28,281 nucleotides of DNA from JBKEDC01 sp047971925 (GTDB lineage: Bacteria; Bacteroidota; Bacteroidia; Bacteroidales; Prolixibacteraceae), in the NCBI GenBank assembly GCA_047971925.1, contig JBKEAC010000019.1, positions 1-28,281 of the forward strand. Direction: 5' to 3'. The position numbers and the translations under genes are program-made. Of the stretch, positions 1 through 7,429 are shown in pieces; the stretch's first letter is position 1, and the number at the start of each line of letters is the position of its first letter. The notes beneath the pieces were generated by a model that saw nothing but the letters and a program-made list of their open reading frames with translations, was not told the origin of the DNA and ran no database searches.

Positions 1-1584
1 ACCTATAACTTTGAATCGGGCACCGGAAATTTACTGAGCAGAAGAAATAATAAGCTTAGCCAAACCGAGAATTTTGCTTATGACAATTTGAACAGGCTGA
101 CTGATTATGGCAATAATCAGGTGGATTATGATAGCAAAGGAAATATTTTAGCAATGAGCAATGTGGGGAACTTTGAATATCACACAACAGGCAAGCCCTA
201 TGCTATTTCGGGTGCCGAGCCAAGCAGTGCCGCCATTCCACTGCGCGATCAGCGCATCATCTTTAACTCCTTTAAGCAGCCCAATCGAATTTCAGAAGGA
301 AACTACACGGCTTATTATACCTATGGAGTGAGCAATCAGCGCACGAAAATGCGCTTAGAAAGCGGCAGCAGCACCGTGCTGCAACGATATTATTTAGGCG
401 GCTGCTATGAAGAGGATAAAGCGAGTGGCACCACCACCCAACGACTCTATTTAGATGGCGATTATTACACCGCCCCAGCAGTTTTTGTGAAAGAAGGCAG
501 TGCCAATTGGAAAATATATTATATTTGCAGAGATTATTTAGGCAGCATTACCCATGTGTTAGCTGCCGATGGTTCTTTGAAACAAGAGTTGAGCTATGAC
601 GCTTGGGGCCGATTGCGAAACCCGTCAACACTTGAAATCTACAGCCCAGGAAGCGAACCAACGCTTTTCTTAGGCCGAGGATACACTGGTCATGAGCATC
701 TGAATTGCTTCGGGCTGATACATATGAACGGCAGGCTTTACGACCCTGCTGTGGGTAGATTCCTATCGCCCGACAACAACATTCAAGCCCCCGACTTCAG
801 CCAGAACTTCAACCGATATAGCTATTGCCTGAACAACCCGCTGAAATATAACGACCCGGAGGGGGAGTTTGTTGTAGCTGCTTTTTTGATAGGGATGGCT
901 ATATCGGCAGCCATTGATTATGGTATGCAGGTAGCTATGAATCATTATCAGGGCTATTCTGGGAAAGATGCGTGGTTGAATAAGGTTGACTTTTTTGACG
1001 TAGCTTTGTCGGGCACTATTGGAGGACTCACAGCAGGTTGGGGAGCCTCGCTAAAAGCGGGGGAAACGGTAGGGAAGTTTGGCGCATTCCTGGTGAATAA
1101 TGCTACATACGTGAAAGCAGGCGAGATTGTAGCTACCTCAGCGGTAGATATTACAGGGGAAGGATGGCAACCCGTAACATTTAATCAGTTTGGACAGCGA
1201 GCGGTTATTGGCTTAGGCACTATGTATGCCACTGATTTGGTAAGCAGCAAGCTAGCAAAGAAACCATCGGTAAGCGTAGAACAGAAAGTAGAGGGGGCGA
1301 GGACATCGGTACTAGGTCATTATCCAGACTACGCAGAACTCTCAAATAAGCTAGGAGCAAATAGGTTTGAAATTCCATTAGATGTATGGAACAAGATGAG
1401 TCCAGCTGAACAGTGGGGTGCTAACCAGAAATTTTTGGATAGAATGATGTTACGTGGAGATAAAATTAGGTTAGCTACTCCATTAAGTAAGGTGAAACCA
1501 GGAAGCTTTTTTGAGAAGGAACTTAATTACTTATTTGAAAATGGATATCATTTAAGTACAGATAAGCTTTGGCTAATCAAATGA
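1..1584 (+). CDS. Rhs/YD-repeat protein, C-terminal part with polymorphic toxin tip (5' partial)
   Basis: The frame is open from base 1 with no stop, so the gene starts before the window; the first ATG at 88 is internal. YD-type repeat text (FAYDNLNRLTDYG, VDYDSKGNI) is followed by the conserved Rhs core end (RLYDPAVGRFLSPDN, then NRYSYCLNNPLKYNDPEGEF, about nt 733-870). A hydrophobic and glycine-containing linker follows, then an unrelated tip of about 90 residues (from about nt 1310) that is more AT-rich than the core. In Rhs proteins the core encapsulates a C-terminal toxin and the tip varies between strains. The tip has motifs such as RFEIPLDVWNKM and AEQWGANQKFLDR. I have seen similar text in other bacterial toxin tips but cannot name its activity. 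The small gene 7 bases downstream is the natural immunity candidate. Its lack of a signal peptide suggests a toxin that acts in the cytosol. Confidence 0.88.
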   Translation, partial: TYNFESGTGNLLSRRNNKLSQTENFAYDNLNRLTDYGNNQVDYDSKGNILAMSNVGNFEYHTTGKPYAISGAEPSSAAIPLRDQRIIFNSFKQPNRISEGNYTAYYTYGVSNQRTKMRLESGSSTVLQRYYLGGCYEEDKASGTTTQRLYLDGDYYTAPAVFVKEGSANWKIYYICRDYLGSITHVLAADGSLKQELSYDAWGRLRNPSTLEIYSPGSEPTLFLGRGYTGHEHLNCFGLIHMNGRLYDPAVGRFLSPDNNIQAPDFSQNFNRYSYCLNNPLKYNDPEGEFVVAAFLIGMAISAAIDYGMQVAMNHYQGYSGKDAWLNKVDFFDVALSGTIGGLTAGWGASLKAGETVGKFGAFLVNNATYVKAGEIVATSAVDITGEGWQPVTFNQFGQRAVIGLGTMYATDLVSSKLAKKPSVSVEQKVEGARTSVLGHYPDYAELSNKLGANRFEIPLDVWNKMSPAEQWGANQKFLDRMMLRGDKIRLATPLSKVKPGSFFEKELNYLFENGYHLSTDKLWLIK

Positions 1585-1591
1585 TTATGAT

Positions 1592-1978
1592 ATGGATAAT
1601 ATAACTGTCTTTTTTGAGATGCATAACCTAAAATTGGTTAGTCAAGATTCATCGATAAACTTTGGCGACAGCTTTAAAATATTTGCAAATGATAAAATTG
1701 CTTTTAGAGTAGTTTGTGAACGTTCATCAACATCAATTGATATATGTAGCTTTGAGGAAAGGAATAATTGGTTTGATTTAGCTCTATTGAGAGCACTTTT
1801 AAATGATGATAAAAAGCTCAATAAGCCAATGAGGTATGAAGACTATATCTGTTTTTTGAAGGATAATATTGAAACAATAGAAACAATGTTTGATCATAAC
1901 AATTATTCTAATACAAGATTAAAATTGCAAGAATTAGAGGTAGAGCGAATAAGACAGCTGTTTACTGGGATAAAATAG
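1592..1978 (+). CDS. Candidate immunity protein for the first Rhs tip
   Basis: A 128-residue soluble protein starts 7 bases after the Rhs stop, the usual place for the cognate immunity gene. It has no signal peptide or membrane segment, is acidic and AT-rich (about 32% GC by eye), and the C-terminal half looks helical with many Glu, Leu and Arg residues (KLQELEVERIRQ). I do not recognise a named immunity family. Function is inferred from position, size and composition only. A remnant of another Rhs tip begins about 27 bases after its stop, which is the layout expected when a new tip-immunity pair has been added ahead of an older one. Confidence 0.6.
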   Translation: MDNITVFFEMHNLKLVSQDSSINFGDSFKIFANDKIAFRVVCERSSTSIDICSFEERNNWFDLALLRALLNDDKKLNKPMRYEDYICFLKDNIETIETMFDHNNYSNTRLKLQELEVERIRQLFTGIK

Positions 1979-2052
1979 ATTGAAAATAAAGGGACACTTA
2001 TTAATACATTGTTAGCGATTTCACCCAAAACTATAATCGCTATAGTTATTGT

Positions 2053-3006
2053 TTGAATAACCCGCTCATATACACAGACCCGGATGGGGAATTTTTCATA
2101 GAAGCAATGATAATAGGTGCTTTTATTAACACTTTTATACAAGGAGCTTCTGGAAATATTAATAGTGCAGGTGATTTCTTTTTGTCAATGGGAATTGGAG
2201 CGCTTTCCGGTGCAGCAGGTTATGGAGCAGGACAGTTAGTTGCTGGTGCTGTTGGAACGATTGGCTTTGCAGGAGGAGCAATGACTGGAGCGGCAGGAGG
2301 TTTTGCAGGAGGTTTTGTCGGAGGGGCTGGAAATGCCTGGGCAGGAGGAGCTTCTTTCGGGCAAGGTCTTGGGCAAGGTTTAATTGGCGGTGGTTTTGGA
2401 GCTGCTACTGGAGGTTTAATTGGTGGTATATCCGGAGGTATCACAGCAACTAAACATGGTGGAAAATTTTGGTCAGGAGAAGGGGCTACGTTTGATGCAC
2501 TTGGAGTTCCAGGAGATGTAACTAAGATTGGAGAAGGAATGGATTATAGCAATGAGTATGCACAAACTTTTTCAAACGAAAATTTTGGAACGAATGTAAA
2601 AGGAGTGAATGACTTATATGCTGATGGGACATTGCCTCCTGGTTATTCAACAAAAGGAGATGTCGTTTTAAACGCTTCAGGTAAATCTGTTCGAGGTTCC
2701 ACAATGTATTTAGGAACAGGAAAAGGCTCTAATGTGTATTTATATAAAGCTGCATTTGCTTCAAAGGAACAGCTCTACTTTACAATGGGACATGAATATC
2801 TCCATGCAGGTTATTTCAGTACTGGCTTAATGAATACTAAGAGTCAGCATGCTTCTATTTATAAGTGGGAGGCACAACAAGCAAAGCTTTGGGGTTTTAA
2901 TGAGACTTATTATGCAAGACGATATGTTGCTTACAAACCCCACTATAACTCAGCATATGATTATAGTAAATTAGGGTTCTTTCTTTTAAGCATAAAGCCA
3001 TGGTAA
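2053..3006 (+). CDS. Orphan Rhs C-terminal tip with HEYLH metallopeptidase-like toxin domain
   Basis: The frame is open from 2005 and begins abruptly inside the Rhs core junction: DFTQNYNRYSYCLNNPLIY then TDPDGEF, matching DFSQNFNRYSYCLNNPLKY then NDPEGEF in the first Rhs gene. No proper start codon or Rhs core precedes it. The TTG at 2053 is only the first start-like codon, so this is a displaced tip and perhaps silent. Residues about 30-130 are a very glycine- and alanine-rich hydrophobic segment. The last 150 residues carry GHEYLHAGYF (nt 2788-2817), an HExxH zinc-protease signature, with downstream Glu and His residues (KWEAQQAKLWG) that could give a third ligand. The family is not recognised beyond the motif. 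A lipoprotein-like gene overlaps its 3' end by 7 bases. Because the motif is short, the protease call is moderate. Confidence 0.7.
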   Translation: MNNPLIYTDPDGEFFIEAMIIGAFINTFIQGASGNINSAGDFFLSMGIGALSGAAGYGAGQLVAGAVGTIGFAGGAMTGAAGGFAGGFVGGAGNAWAGGASFGQGLGQGLIGGGFGAATGGLIGGISGGITATKHGGKFWSGEGATFDALGVPGDVTKIGEGMDYSNEYAQTFSNENFGTNVKGVNDLYADGTLPPGYSTKGDVVLNASGKSVRGSTMYLGTGKGSNVYLYKAAFASKEQLYFTMGHEYLHAGYFSTGLMNTKSQHASIYKWEAQQAKLWGFNETYYARRYVAYKPHYNSAYDYSKLGFFLLSIKPW

Positions 3007-3698
3007 CCAAAATTAAAAACGGCATGATATTAATTGCTCTACTGAATTTACTTTTTATGGAATGCTCTACTATGGATAAAAATAATCCAAATACTGATGC
3101 TTTATTGTTTGAGAACTACTCAAAAGAAATGGAATTACCTACAGAGTTCTTGTCTATTAATAGCAATGTAATAACAGATAGTATCTTTTTAGATAAAGAA
3201 TCATTGTTGCAGCCTAACCAGAGTCAAAAGATTACAGGCAATGCATTTAATTTCCTGTGTGATTTGGACTTAATTAATAGATGGAGTATCTATAAAGAAG
3301 AAGATATAAACCCTTATTCAAATAAAATTGAGGAATTTATTGAATTACGAAAGAAGGAATTAAGTTTATTTTGTTTAGGGGAAGTGAACTTATCAGAGGA
3401 ATTTCAAAGCTTTCTGATTTTGTCAATTGATGGAGTTGATAATGAATATAATTTGACTAGAAACCTTTATTTAATGAACGTGAAAAACAATAAATGTGAG
3501 TCATTAACTAGGGTGGCTAGTTATACATGTTTTGATGGGGAGTGCAATTATATTTATACAGAGAGGTCAGCGAATAATCTTTTTATACAAAAGGAAGTAG
3601 AAGTTAGTTCAAATGTTATTGTAGTCGAGAAATTAGAAAAAGAAACCTCCCGTATAAAATTTATGTACGATAAAAAAGGAATGCTAAAAATGCTTTAA
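3000..3698 (+). CDS. Lipoprotein-like candidate immunity protein for the orphan tip
   Basis: A 232-residue protein whose start overlaps the end of the HEYLH tip gene by 7 bases, indicating translational coupling. The N-terminus has Lys residues, a hydrophobic run (MILIALLNLLFM) and then a Cys (ECST) in the position of a lipobox. The Glu before the Cys is atypical, so the lipoprotein call is tentative. The ATG at 3024 is an alternative start that would give a shorter signal. The rest has no recognised domain and is acidic and AT-rich. If exported, it would sit in the periplasm, where an HExxH toxin would plausibly act. A hairpin terminator begins about 6 bases after its stop. Immunity function is inferred from position. 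Confidence 0.6.
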   Translation: MVTKIKNGMILIALLNLLFMECSTMDKNNPNTDALLFENYSKEMELPTEFLSINSNVITDSIFLDKESLLQPNQSQKITGNAFNFLCDLDLINRWSIYKEEDINPYSNKIEEFIELRKKELSLFCLGEVNLSEEFQSFLILSIDGVDNEYNLTRNLYLMNVKNNKCESLTRVASYTCFDGECNYIYTERSANNLFIQKEVEVSSNVIVVEKLEKETSRIKFMYDKKGMLKML

Positions 3699-3703
3699 AA
3701 ATG

Positions 3704-3731
3704 AAAAGCCTCGGAAAGTTCCGGGGCTTTT
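3704..3731. terminator. Bidirectional hairpin terminator between the immunity gene and the XRE remnant
   Basis: Two 13-base arms (3704-3716 and 3719-3731) pair with one T-G wobble. The stem starts with AAAA and ends with TTTT, so it can end transcripts from both strands. It serves the 3000-3698 gene on the plus strand and the XRE remnant on the minus strand, whose stop is at 3733. Confidence 0.85.
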
Positions 3732-3732
3732 C

Positions 3733-4016
3733 TTATACCAAATAAGCCTGTCTTGCGTTAAAGTCCCTGACCAGGGCGCCCAATACCTTCACGATGGTTT
3801 TTTTCTCCTCTTCCGGCAATTTGTCCAACTGTTTGAACTGTTTAATCAGTTCCGCATCCTTCAGGGTCTGTTCTATTTTATCGGATTTGTTGCCGCTTAC
3901 CAGGTAGTCAATGGAAACATCAAAAATGTTGGACAGCCTGAGCAGCACATCGGCCGGAGGCTGCACGTTTTTGCTTTCATAACGTGTCAACTGCGTGTGC
4001 GAGATAAGACCGTTGC
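3733..4016 (-). pseudogene. XRE-family transcriptional regulator lacking its N-terminus
   Basis: The frame reads SHTQLTRYESKNVQPP, then ADVLLRLSNIFDVSIDYLVSG, then a helical C-terminal part ending in RDFNARQAYLV. This is the second half of a Cro/C1-type helix-turn-helix domain plus the tail common in short Bacteroidota XRE proteins. Such proteins normally have about 28 more residues that form helices 1-3. Here the frame runs only to about 4016 before a stop at 4022-4024, with no ATG; the TTG at 3990 lies inside the domain. An ATG at 4027 on this strand begins MNTVQR but is out of frame. The head is therefore deleted or frameshifted, and DNA binding is unlikely to survive. It lies in a toxin locus directly against another truncated gene. 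Confidence 0.65.
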
Positions 4017-4427
4017 ACGGTATTCATTATTTTTGTATCTTTACGACATGAAACAAGAGAAACCATTGTAAAAGAATCATGGGCTAGAGGCGTGCAGTGG
4101 GAGTTGACAAGAATGGTGTATCCTGATTATGAAGAGATTATGTCTTTCGCTAGATTGAATTACACAAGAGCAGCAGTAGATATGATGGATGGATTTGGTA
4201 TTAGAGAAACTAGTTCGTGGTGGGATTATGATAGCAAAACTTGGGGTAAACCACACTCATATAAATCATACTATGACAAAGTTTCCGGCTACACCATAAA
4301 GGAAATAGAAGATGCCCTAAAAGGACAAAAAACTTGGAACGGCTGGAAAAACAACATTAAAAACAAATACAACAATGAAACAGAAGAATATTTGGATGCT
4401 ACTTTTAGCTATTGGAATAGTAAGTAG
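4008..4427 (+). pseudogene. Truncated toxin-tip fragment (metallopeptidase-like C-terminus)
   Basis: The open frame runs from 4008 to 4427 without an ATG near its start; possible starts are the GTG at 4092 and the ATG at 4113. Recognisable text begins at HETRETIVKESWARGVQW and continues through LTRMVYP and GYTIKEIEDALKGQKTW to the end. From memory, this resembles the C-terminal part of a Bacteroidota zinc-peptidase-like domain in which an HExxH helix precedes an ESWA segment supplying a further ligand. That upstream helix is missing here. No Rhs junction precedes it either, so both the core and the front of the domain have been lost, apparently at the junction with the XRE remnant near 4010-4045. 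The last 53 bases are also read in another frame as the signal peptide of the next gene. Expression and activity are doubtful. Confidence 0.55.
4361..4400 (+). repeat. Direct repeat, copy 1 (3' end of toxin-tip fragment)
   Basis: About 40 bases around the overlap of the tip fragment and the lipoprotein start recur almost exactly at 4896-4935. Both copies encode KYNNETEEYLD in the tip frame and MKQKNIWM in the lipoprotein frame. Confidence 0.85.
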
Positions 4428-4839
4428 CTTAATGTCTTGTAATACAATAGTAGATGGACGATATATCTTTAATTATTGTATGATAAATAATACCAACGTT
4501 GACTTGTTAGTAGCTATTCTTAAACCACAGAAAGATTCAATTTATTATAAAGCATATGAATATGATATTGCAAAGGGAGATACTTTAAAGCAAGAAGGAG
4601 ACTTTATATTTGGCATGGCACCAGGAACAATCTCTCTGTCTGATTCCGTTGAAATTACCTTTGGAGATACCCGGAAAGTGAATTTTGGCAAAGAAACAAA
4701 ATCTCCTTTCAATATTATTCAAGCTGTTTCTGATAATTATACACTAGAAATAATTTCAGAATATTATCGCACATTTACCTACACCTTTACCGAAGACGAC
4801 TACAACAATGCCTTGCCCATAGAAGACGGCGAGGAATAG
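4375..4839 (+). CDS. Small lipoprotein, candidate immunity protein of the truncated tip
   Basis: A 154-residue protein with a good lipoprotein signal: MKQKNIWMLLLAIG, then SSLMSC with Cys preceded by Ser at the lipobox. The residue after the Cys is Asn, and no acidic surface-export signal follows, so the periplasmic face of the membrane is the expected location. The mature part has no recognised domain and ends with an acidic segment (TEDDYNN, IEDGEE). Its first 18 codons overlap the end of the preceding tip fragment in another frame, so signal peptide and toxin C-terminus share DNA. An internal ATG at 4396 could also serve as start. Position suggests it is the immunity partner of that tip. 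A hairpin terminator follows 10 bases after the stop. Confidence 0.62.
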   Translation: MKQKNIWMLLLAIGIVSSLMSCNTIVDGRYIFNYCMINNTNVDLLVAILKPQKDSIYYKAYEYDIAKGDTLKQEGDFIFGMAPGTISLSDSVEITFGDTRKVNFGKETKSPFNIIQAVSDNYTLEIISEYYRTFTYTFTEDDYNNALPIEDGEE

Positions 4840-4849
4840 AAATTTCAAG

Positions 4850-4880
4850 GAGAAGCGCATTTTTGTGCTTCTCTTTGCTT
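4850..4880 (+). terminator. Hairpin terminator after the small lipoprotein
   Basis: Arms GAGAAGCGCA (4850-4859) and TGTGCTTCTC (4864-4873) pair with one mismatch around a T loop and are followed by a T-rich stretch. Confidence 0.75.
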
Positions 4881-4895
4881 TGATACTTTAAAAAA

Positions 4896-4960
4896 AAACA
4901 AATACAACAATGAAACAGAAGAATATTTGGATGATACCTTTTCTTATTGGGCGACTAAAT
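4896..4960 (+). pseudogene. Second copy of the toxin-tip 3' end (remnant)
   Basis: Directly after the terminator the sequence repeats the last part of the preceding tip gene: KYNNETEEYLDDTFSYW in frame, then ATK and divergent sequence. The alternative frame again begins MKQKNIWM but continues into unrelated residues and stops within about 25 codons. It looks like the stump of another tip-immunity cassette whose body has been lost, or the far edge of a homologous replacement. No start or upstream part is present. Confidence 0.65.
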
Positions 4961-5072
4961 ATTTTTTATGCAAAGTATATTTATTGATTTTTATCAAGTG
5001 CTGATTCGAAAATTTCTTCGTACAATTGCACCACAATTAAGGCTGTTTCAAAACGATAAATAAAATGAATAA

Positions 5073-5576
5073 ATGAAAAAAATCATATTCATTCTAACGC
5101 TGTGTTTTTCTCTTCAAGCAATGGCACAGGAAAAAAAAGGCATCTATTTCGATGAGATTTCAGTTGGTCATCTCACTGATTTTAGTGAAGACCACTCGGC
5201 AGTTACCTTCAACCCTGCCCTAGGGTTAAAATTTTCAGAACGATGGTTTTGCCGCTTCTCGATGCCAATCAATTTGGAATTAGATAAGCAAACGCAAACC
5301 TATGATGAAGTTTGGGGCATGGGACTCGGTTTGGGTTATGCCTTTTTCCATGGGAAGCCATCAACAGCATGGGAGCATGTTTCCCTTGAAGCTCTTGCTG
5401 ATGGAGGGTTTGGATGGTCGGAATTAAATGAGGAGAAGGAGTTCACCTATACGAATTTATCTGTCCGTGTGCGTTTCGAGCAGAAATATTTAATGACCAT
5501 TGGCTATAATCATAAGTTTAGCGATGAACCTAAGTCGATTGATGGGCTACACGTCAGCTTTGGTATCACGTTCTAA
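5073..5576 (+). CDS. Small predicted outer-membrane beta-barrel-like protein
   Basis: A 167-residue protein starts at the ATG at 5073 with a clear signal peptide (MKKIIFILTLCFSLQAMA, then cleavage before QEKKG). The mature part alternates polar and hydrophobic residues, is rich in aromatic residues and glycine (MGLGLGYAFFHG), and ends HVSFGITF with a terminal Phe, as is typical of outer-membrane barrels. The predicted short strands would suit a barrel of about eight strands. I do not recognise a named family. It stands alone: a remnant lies upstream and a strong terminator follows, so it is not obviously part of the toxin locus. Confidence 0.75.
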   Translation: MKKIIFILTLCFSLQAMAQEKKGIYFDEISVGHLTDFSEDHSAVTFNPALGLKFSERWFCRFSMPINLELDKQTQTYDEVWGMGLGLGYAFFHGKPSTAWEHVSLEALADGGFGWSELNEEKEFTYTNLSVRVRFEQKYLMTIGYNHKFSDEPKSIDGLHVSFGITF

Positions 5577-5632
5577 ATTGAAGCTATTTTAATACTACAA
5601 AGAAAGCCTCAAAGAGACATTCTGATTTCTAA

Positions 5633-5661
5633 AAAAGCTCAGCTGTTGGCTGAGCTTTTTA
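5633..5661 (+). terminator. Hairpin terminator after the outer-membrane protein gene
   Basis: Perfect arms AAAAAGCTCAGC and GCTGAGCTTTTT around a short loop, followed by further T residues. Confidence 0.9.
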
Positions 5662-5871
5662 TTATTGAATTTCATCGGGTTGTGGAAACAACTAGCACAG
5701 CGAAGACCTGTTACTCTGGTAGAGCAAATTATCCTTCCACCTCTTTGTAACCCTCCGACTAGCTACATGTTTTTCATCTTTTATCAAAGATTTTCCTTGT
5801 TCTCATGTGAAGCCAAGCGCAATATTGACGGGAGGAATCGTTTCCAAGTTGGGCGATGTTTGTTTATTTTA

Positions 5872-6016
5872 CGTTTTACTTACCGTTAGGTGCGTGAGGG
5901 ATTGCAGCGGAAATCCTTTTAAGGGGGCTTTGGTTCTCGCCCCCTTAAAAGATTGCAGCGGAAAGCCCGACGGCATGGCGAGGGAGTGCGGTGGGGATGA
6001 ATGCCGGCACGCCCAA
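5872..6016 (+). repeat. Dispersed palindromic repeat, copy A
   Basis: This copy contains two direct occurrences of GATTGCAGCGGAAA flanking an inverted repeat (TTTTAAGGGGGC and GCCCCCTTAAAA), followed by GCCCGACGGCA and a terminal GCCGGCACGCCC block. Closely related copies lie at 15844-15957 and, inverted, at 21114-21260. It is read through by a spurious frame (5807-6136) that has no protein-like features. The 230 bases before it, back to the terminator, show nothing recognisable. Confidence 0.85.
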
Positions 6017-6063
6017 ATGATTGAAAGCTGGCGAACAAAATGGTCAGTTCAAAATCAAATAGC

Positions 6064-6071
6064 TATCTTTG
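6064..6071 (+). promoter_or_regulatory. Promoter -7 box (TATCTTTG) for the HD phosphohydrolase gene
   Basis: A perfect Bacteroidota TAnnTTTG box. No clear TTTG lies 19 bases upstream. It falls inside the frame from the ATG at 6040, which argues that translation starts downstream, at the GTG at 6097. Confidence 0.5.
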
Positions 6072-6096
6072 TCGCCAAACAATTCAAGAAGGCATT

Positions 6097-7335
6097 GTGC
6101 AAAATAAAAGAAAAACAATTAACGACCCTGTTTTAGGATTCAATTCGCTACAGTCGAACCTTTTGTTCGACCTCATGGAGCACCCGTATTTTCAGCGTTT
6201 GCGACGAATAAAGCAATTGGGTTTGTCGTGCATGGTTTATCCGGGAGCCAATCACACGCGATTTGAGCATGCTTTGGGAGCAACTTTTTTAATGCAAGAA
6301 GCACTTGACACGCTAAAGGGTAAGGGGGTTGAAATTTCGGATGCAGAGGCGGAAGGGGCTTTGGTGGCGATTTTGCTCCACGACATTGGTCATGGTCCGT
6401 TTTCACATGCTTTGGAATATGCAATTGTTGATAATTTGGTGCATGAAGATATTTCGCTACTTCTCATGCAAGATCTTAATTCGCAGTTTGGAGGAAGGCT
6501 GGCTTTGGGTATTTCGATTTTTCAGGACATGTATCACAAGCCTTTTTTGCATCAGTTGGTTTCAAGTCAACTCGATGTTGATCGTTTAGATTATCTTCGT
6601 CGCGATAGTTTTTATTCGGGAGTTGCCGAGGGAACAATTGGTGCCGACCGTTTGATAAAGATGATGAATGTGAAAGATAATCAATTGGTCATTGAGGAGA
6701 AAGCGATTTATTCGATTGAGAAGTTTTTAATTTCACGACGTTTAATGTATTGGCAGGTTTATCTTCACAAAACGGTTCTTTCAGCCGAAATTCTTTTGGA
6801 AAAGGTGCTAAAGCGAGCTAAAGAACTTGCGCTTTCGGGTTGCGATGTTTTTGCAACGCCTAGTTTGAAGGTGTTTCTAACTCACCACATTTCGCTTCAA
6901 CATTTTAAGAATAACGATCAAATAGAGGGGCGGCATTTATTAGATTTATTTAGTAGCATCGATGATAATGATATTATCTCGTCGATTAAGGAATGGCAAT
7001 CGCACCCTGATTTTATACTTTCGCACTTAGCTAAGAGTATTATTAATCGTCATCTTTTTAAGGTGGTCATGCAAAGCGATGCTATCGATGGGATTTGGCT
7101 CGAGGAAGTGGGGGCAAAGATTAAATTGAGCTATGGGCTAAACGACCAAGAGTTGAGCTATTTTTTAATTCAACGGGAGTTTACTAACAAGGCGTATATT
7201 GCACATGATAACAATATAAAATTGCTCATGAAGAGTGGTGAGGTTAAGGAGTTAAGCACGGCGTCGGATATTAGTTTGAGCAATCTTTCTCAGGTTGTTC
7301 GTAAGCAAATTTGTTGTTTTGCGAGTTATATGTAG
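6097..7335 (+). CDS. HD-domain phosphohydrolase (dGTPase/SAMHD1-like)
   Basis: A metal-dependent phosphohydrolase of the large HD superfamily group (COG1078 type). Visible motifs, numbered from the GTG: NDPVLGF near the start, HPYFQRLRRIKQLG, GANHTRFEHALG (first metal His, about residue 55), LLHDIGHGPFSH (the HD pair, about residue 95), and SSQLDVDRLDYLRRDS with the later Asp. Length (412 residues) fits the family. The frame also has an ATG at 6040, but a promoter box lies at 6064-6071 and AAGAAGG precedes the GTG at 6097, so I prefer the later start. The family often acts on nucleotides; the substrate here is unknown. The gene precedes lpxD by 94 bases, and lpxD has its own promoter candidate. 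Similar gene order occurs in other Bacteroidota, to my knowledge. Confidence 0.88.
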   Translation: MQNKRKTINDPVLGFNSLQSNLLFDLMEHPYFQRLRRIKQLGLSCMVYPGANHTRFEHALGATFLMQEALDTLKGKGVEISDAEAEGALVAILLHDIGHGPFSHALEYAIVDNLVHEDISLLLMQDLNSQFGGRLALGISIFQDMYHKPFLHQLVSSQLDVDRLDYLRRDSFYSGVAEGTIGADRLIKMMNVKDNQLVIEEKAIYSIEKFLISRRLMYWQVYLHKTVLSAEILLEKVLKRAKELALSGCDVFATPSLKVFLTHHISLQHFKNNDQIEGRHLLDLFSSIDDNDIISSIKEWQSHPDFILSHLAKSIINRHLFKVVMQSDAIDGIWLEEVGAKIKLSYGLNDQELSYFLIQREFTNKAYIAHDNNIKLLMKSGEVKELSTASDISLSNLSQVVRKQICCFASYM

Positions 7336-7373
7336 ATTAAATTACGAGGTAATAAAGTGGTTTATGTAAGTGT

Positions 7374-7408
7374 TTTGTTTTTTGTTTCAGTAAAAATACA
7401 TATTTTTG
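7374..7408 (+). promoter_or_regulatory. Candidate promoter of the lpx operon
   Basis: TATTTTTG (7401-7408) matches the -7 consensus TAnnTTTG and is preceded by TTTG at 7374-7377 with a 23-base spacer, at the long end of the accepted range. It lies 21 bases before the ATG of lpxD, so the TTG at 7406 cannot be the start. Confidence 0.5.
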
Positions 7409-7429
7409 CCACGCTCTAATTATAAAAGC

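Noticed and set aside
2220..2444. Proline-rich minus-strand protein
   Set aside because: It is the antisense of the glycine- and alanine-rich segment of the orphan Rhs tip, a composition artefact.
5665..6136. Two overlapping plus-strand reading frames before the HD hydrolase gene
   Set aside because: They run through repeat copy A and a non-coding stretch and have no protein-like features.
7406..7429. TTG start for lpxD
   Set aside because: It lies within the -7 promoter box; the ATG at 7430 gives the normal LpxD N-terminus.
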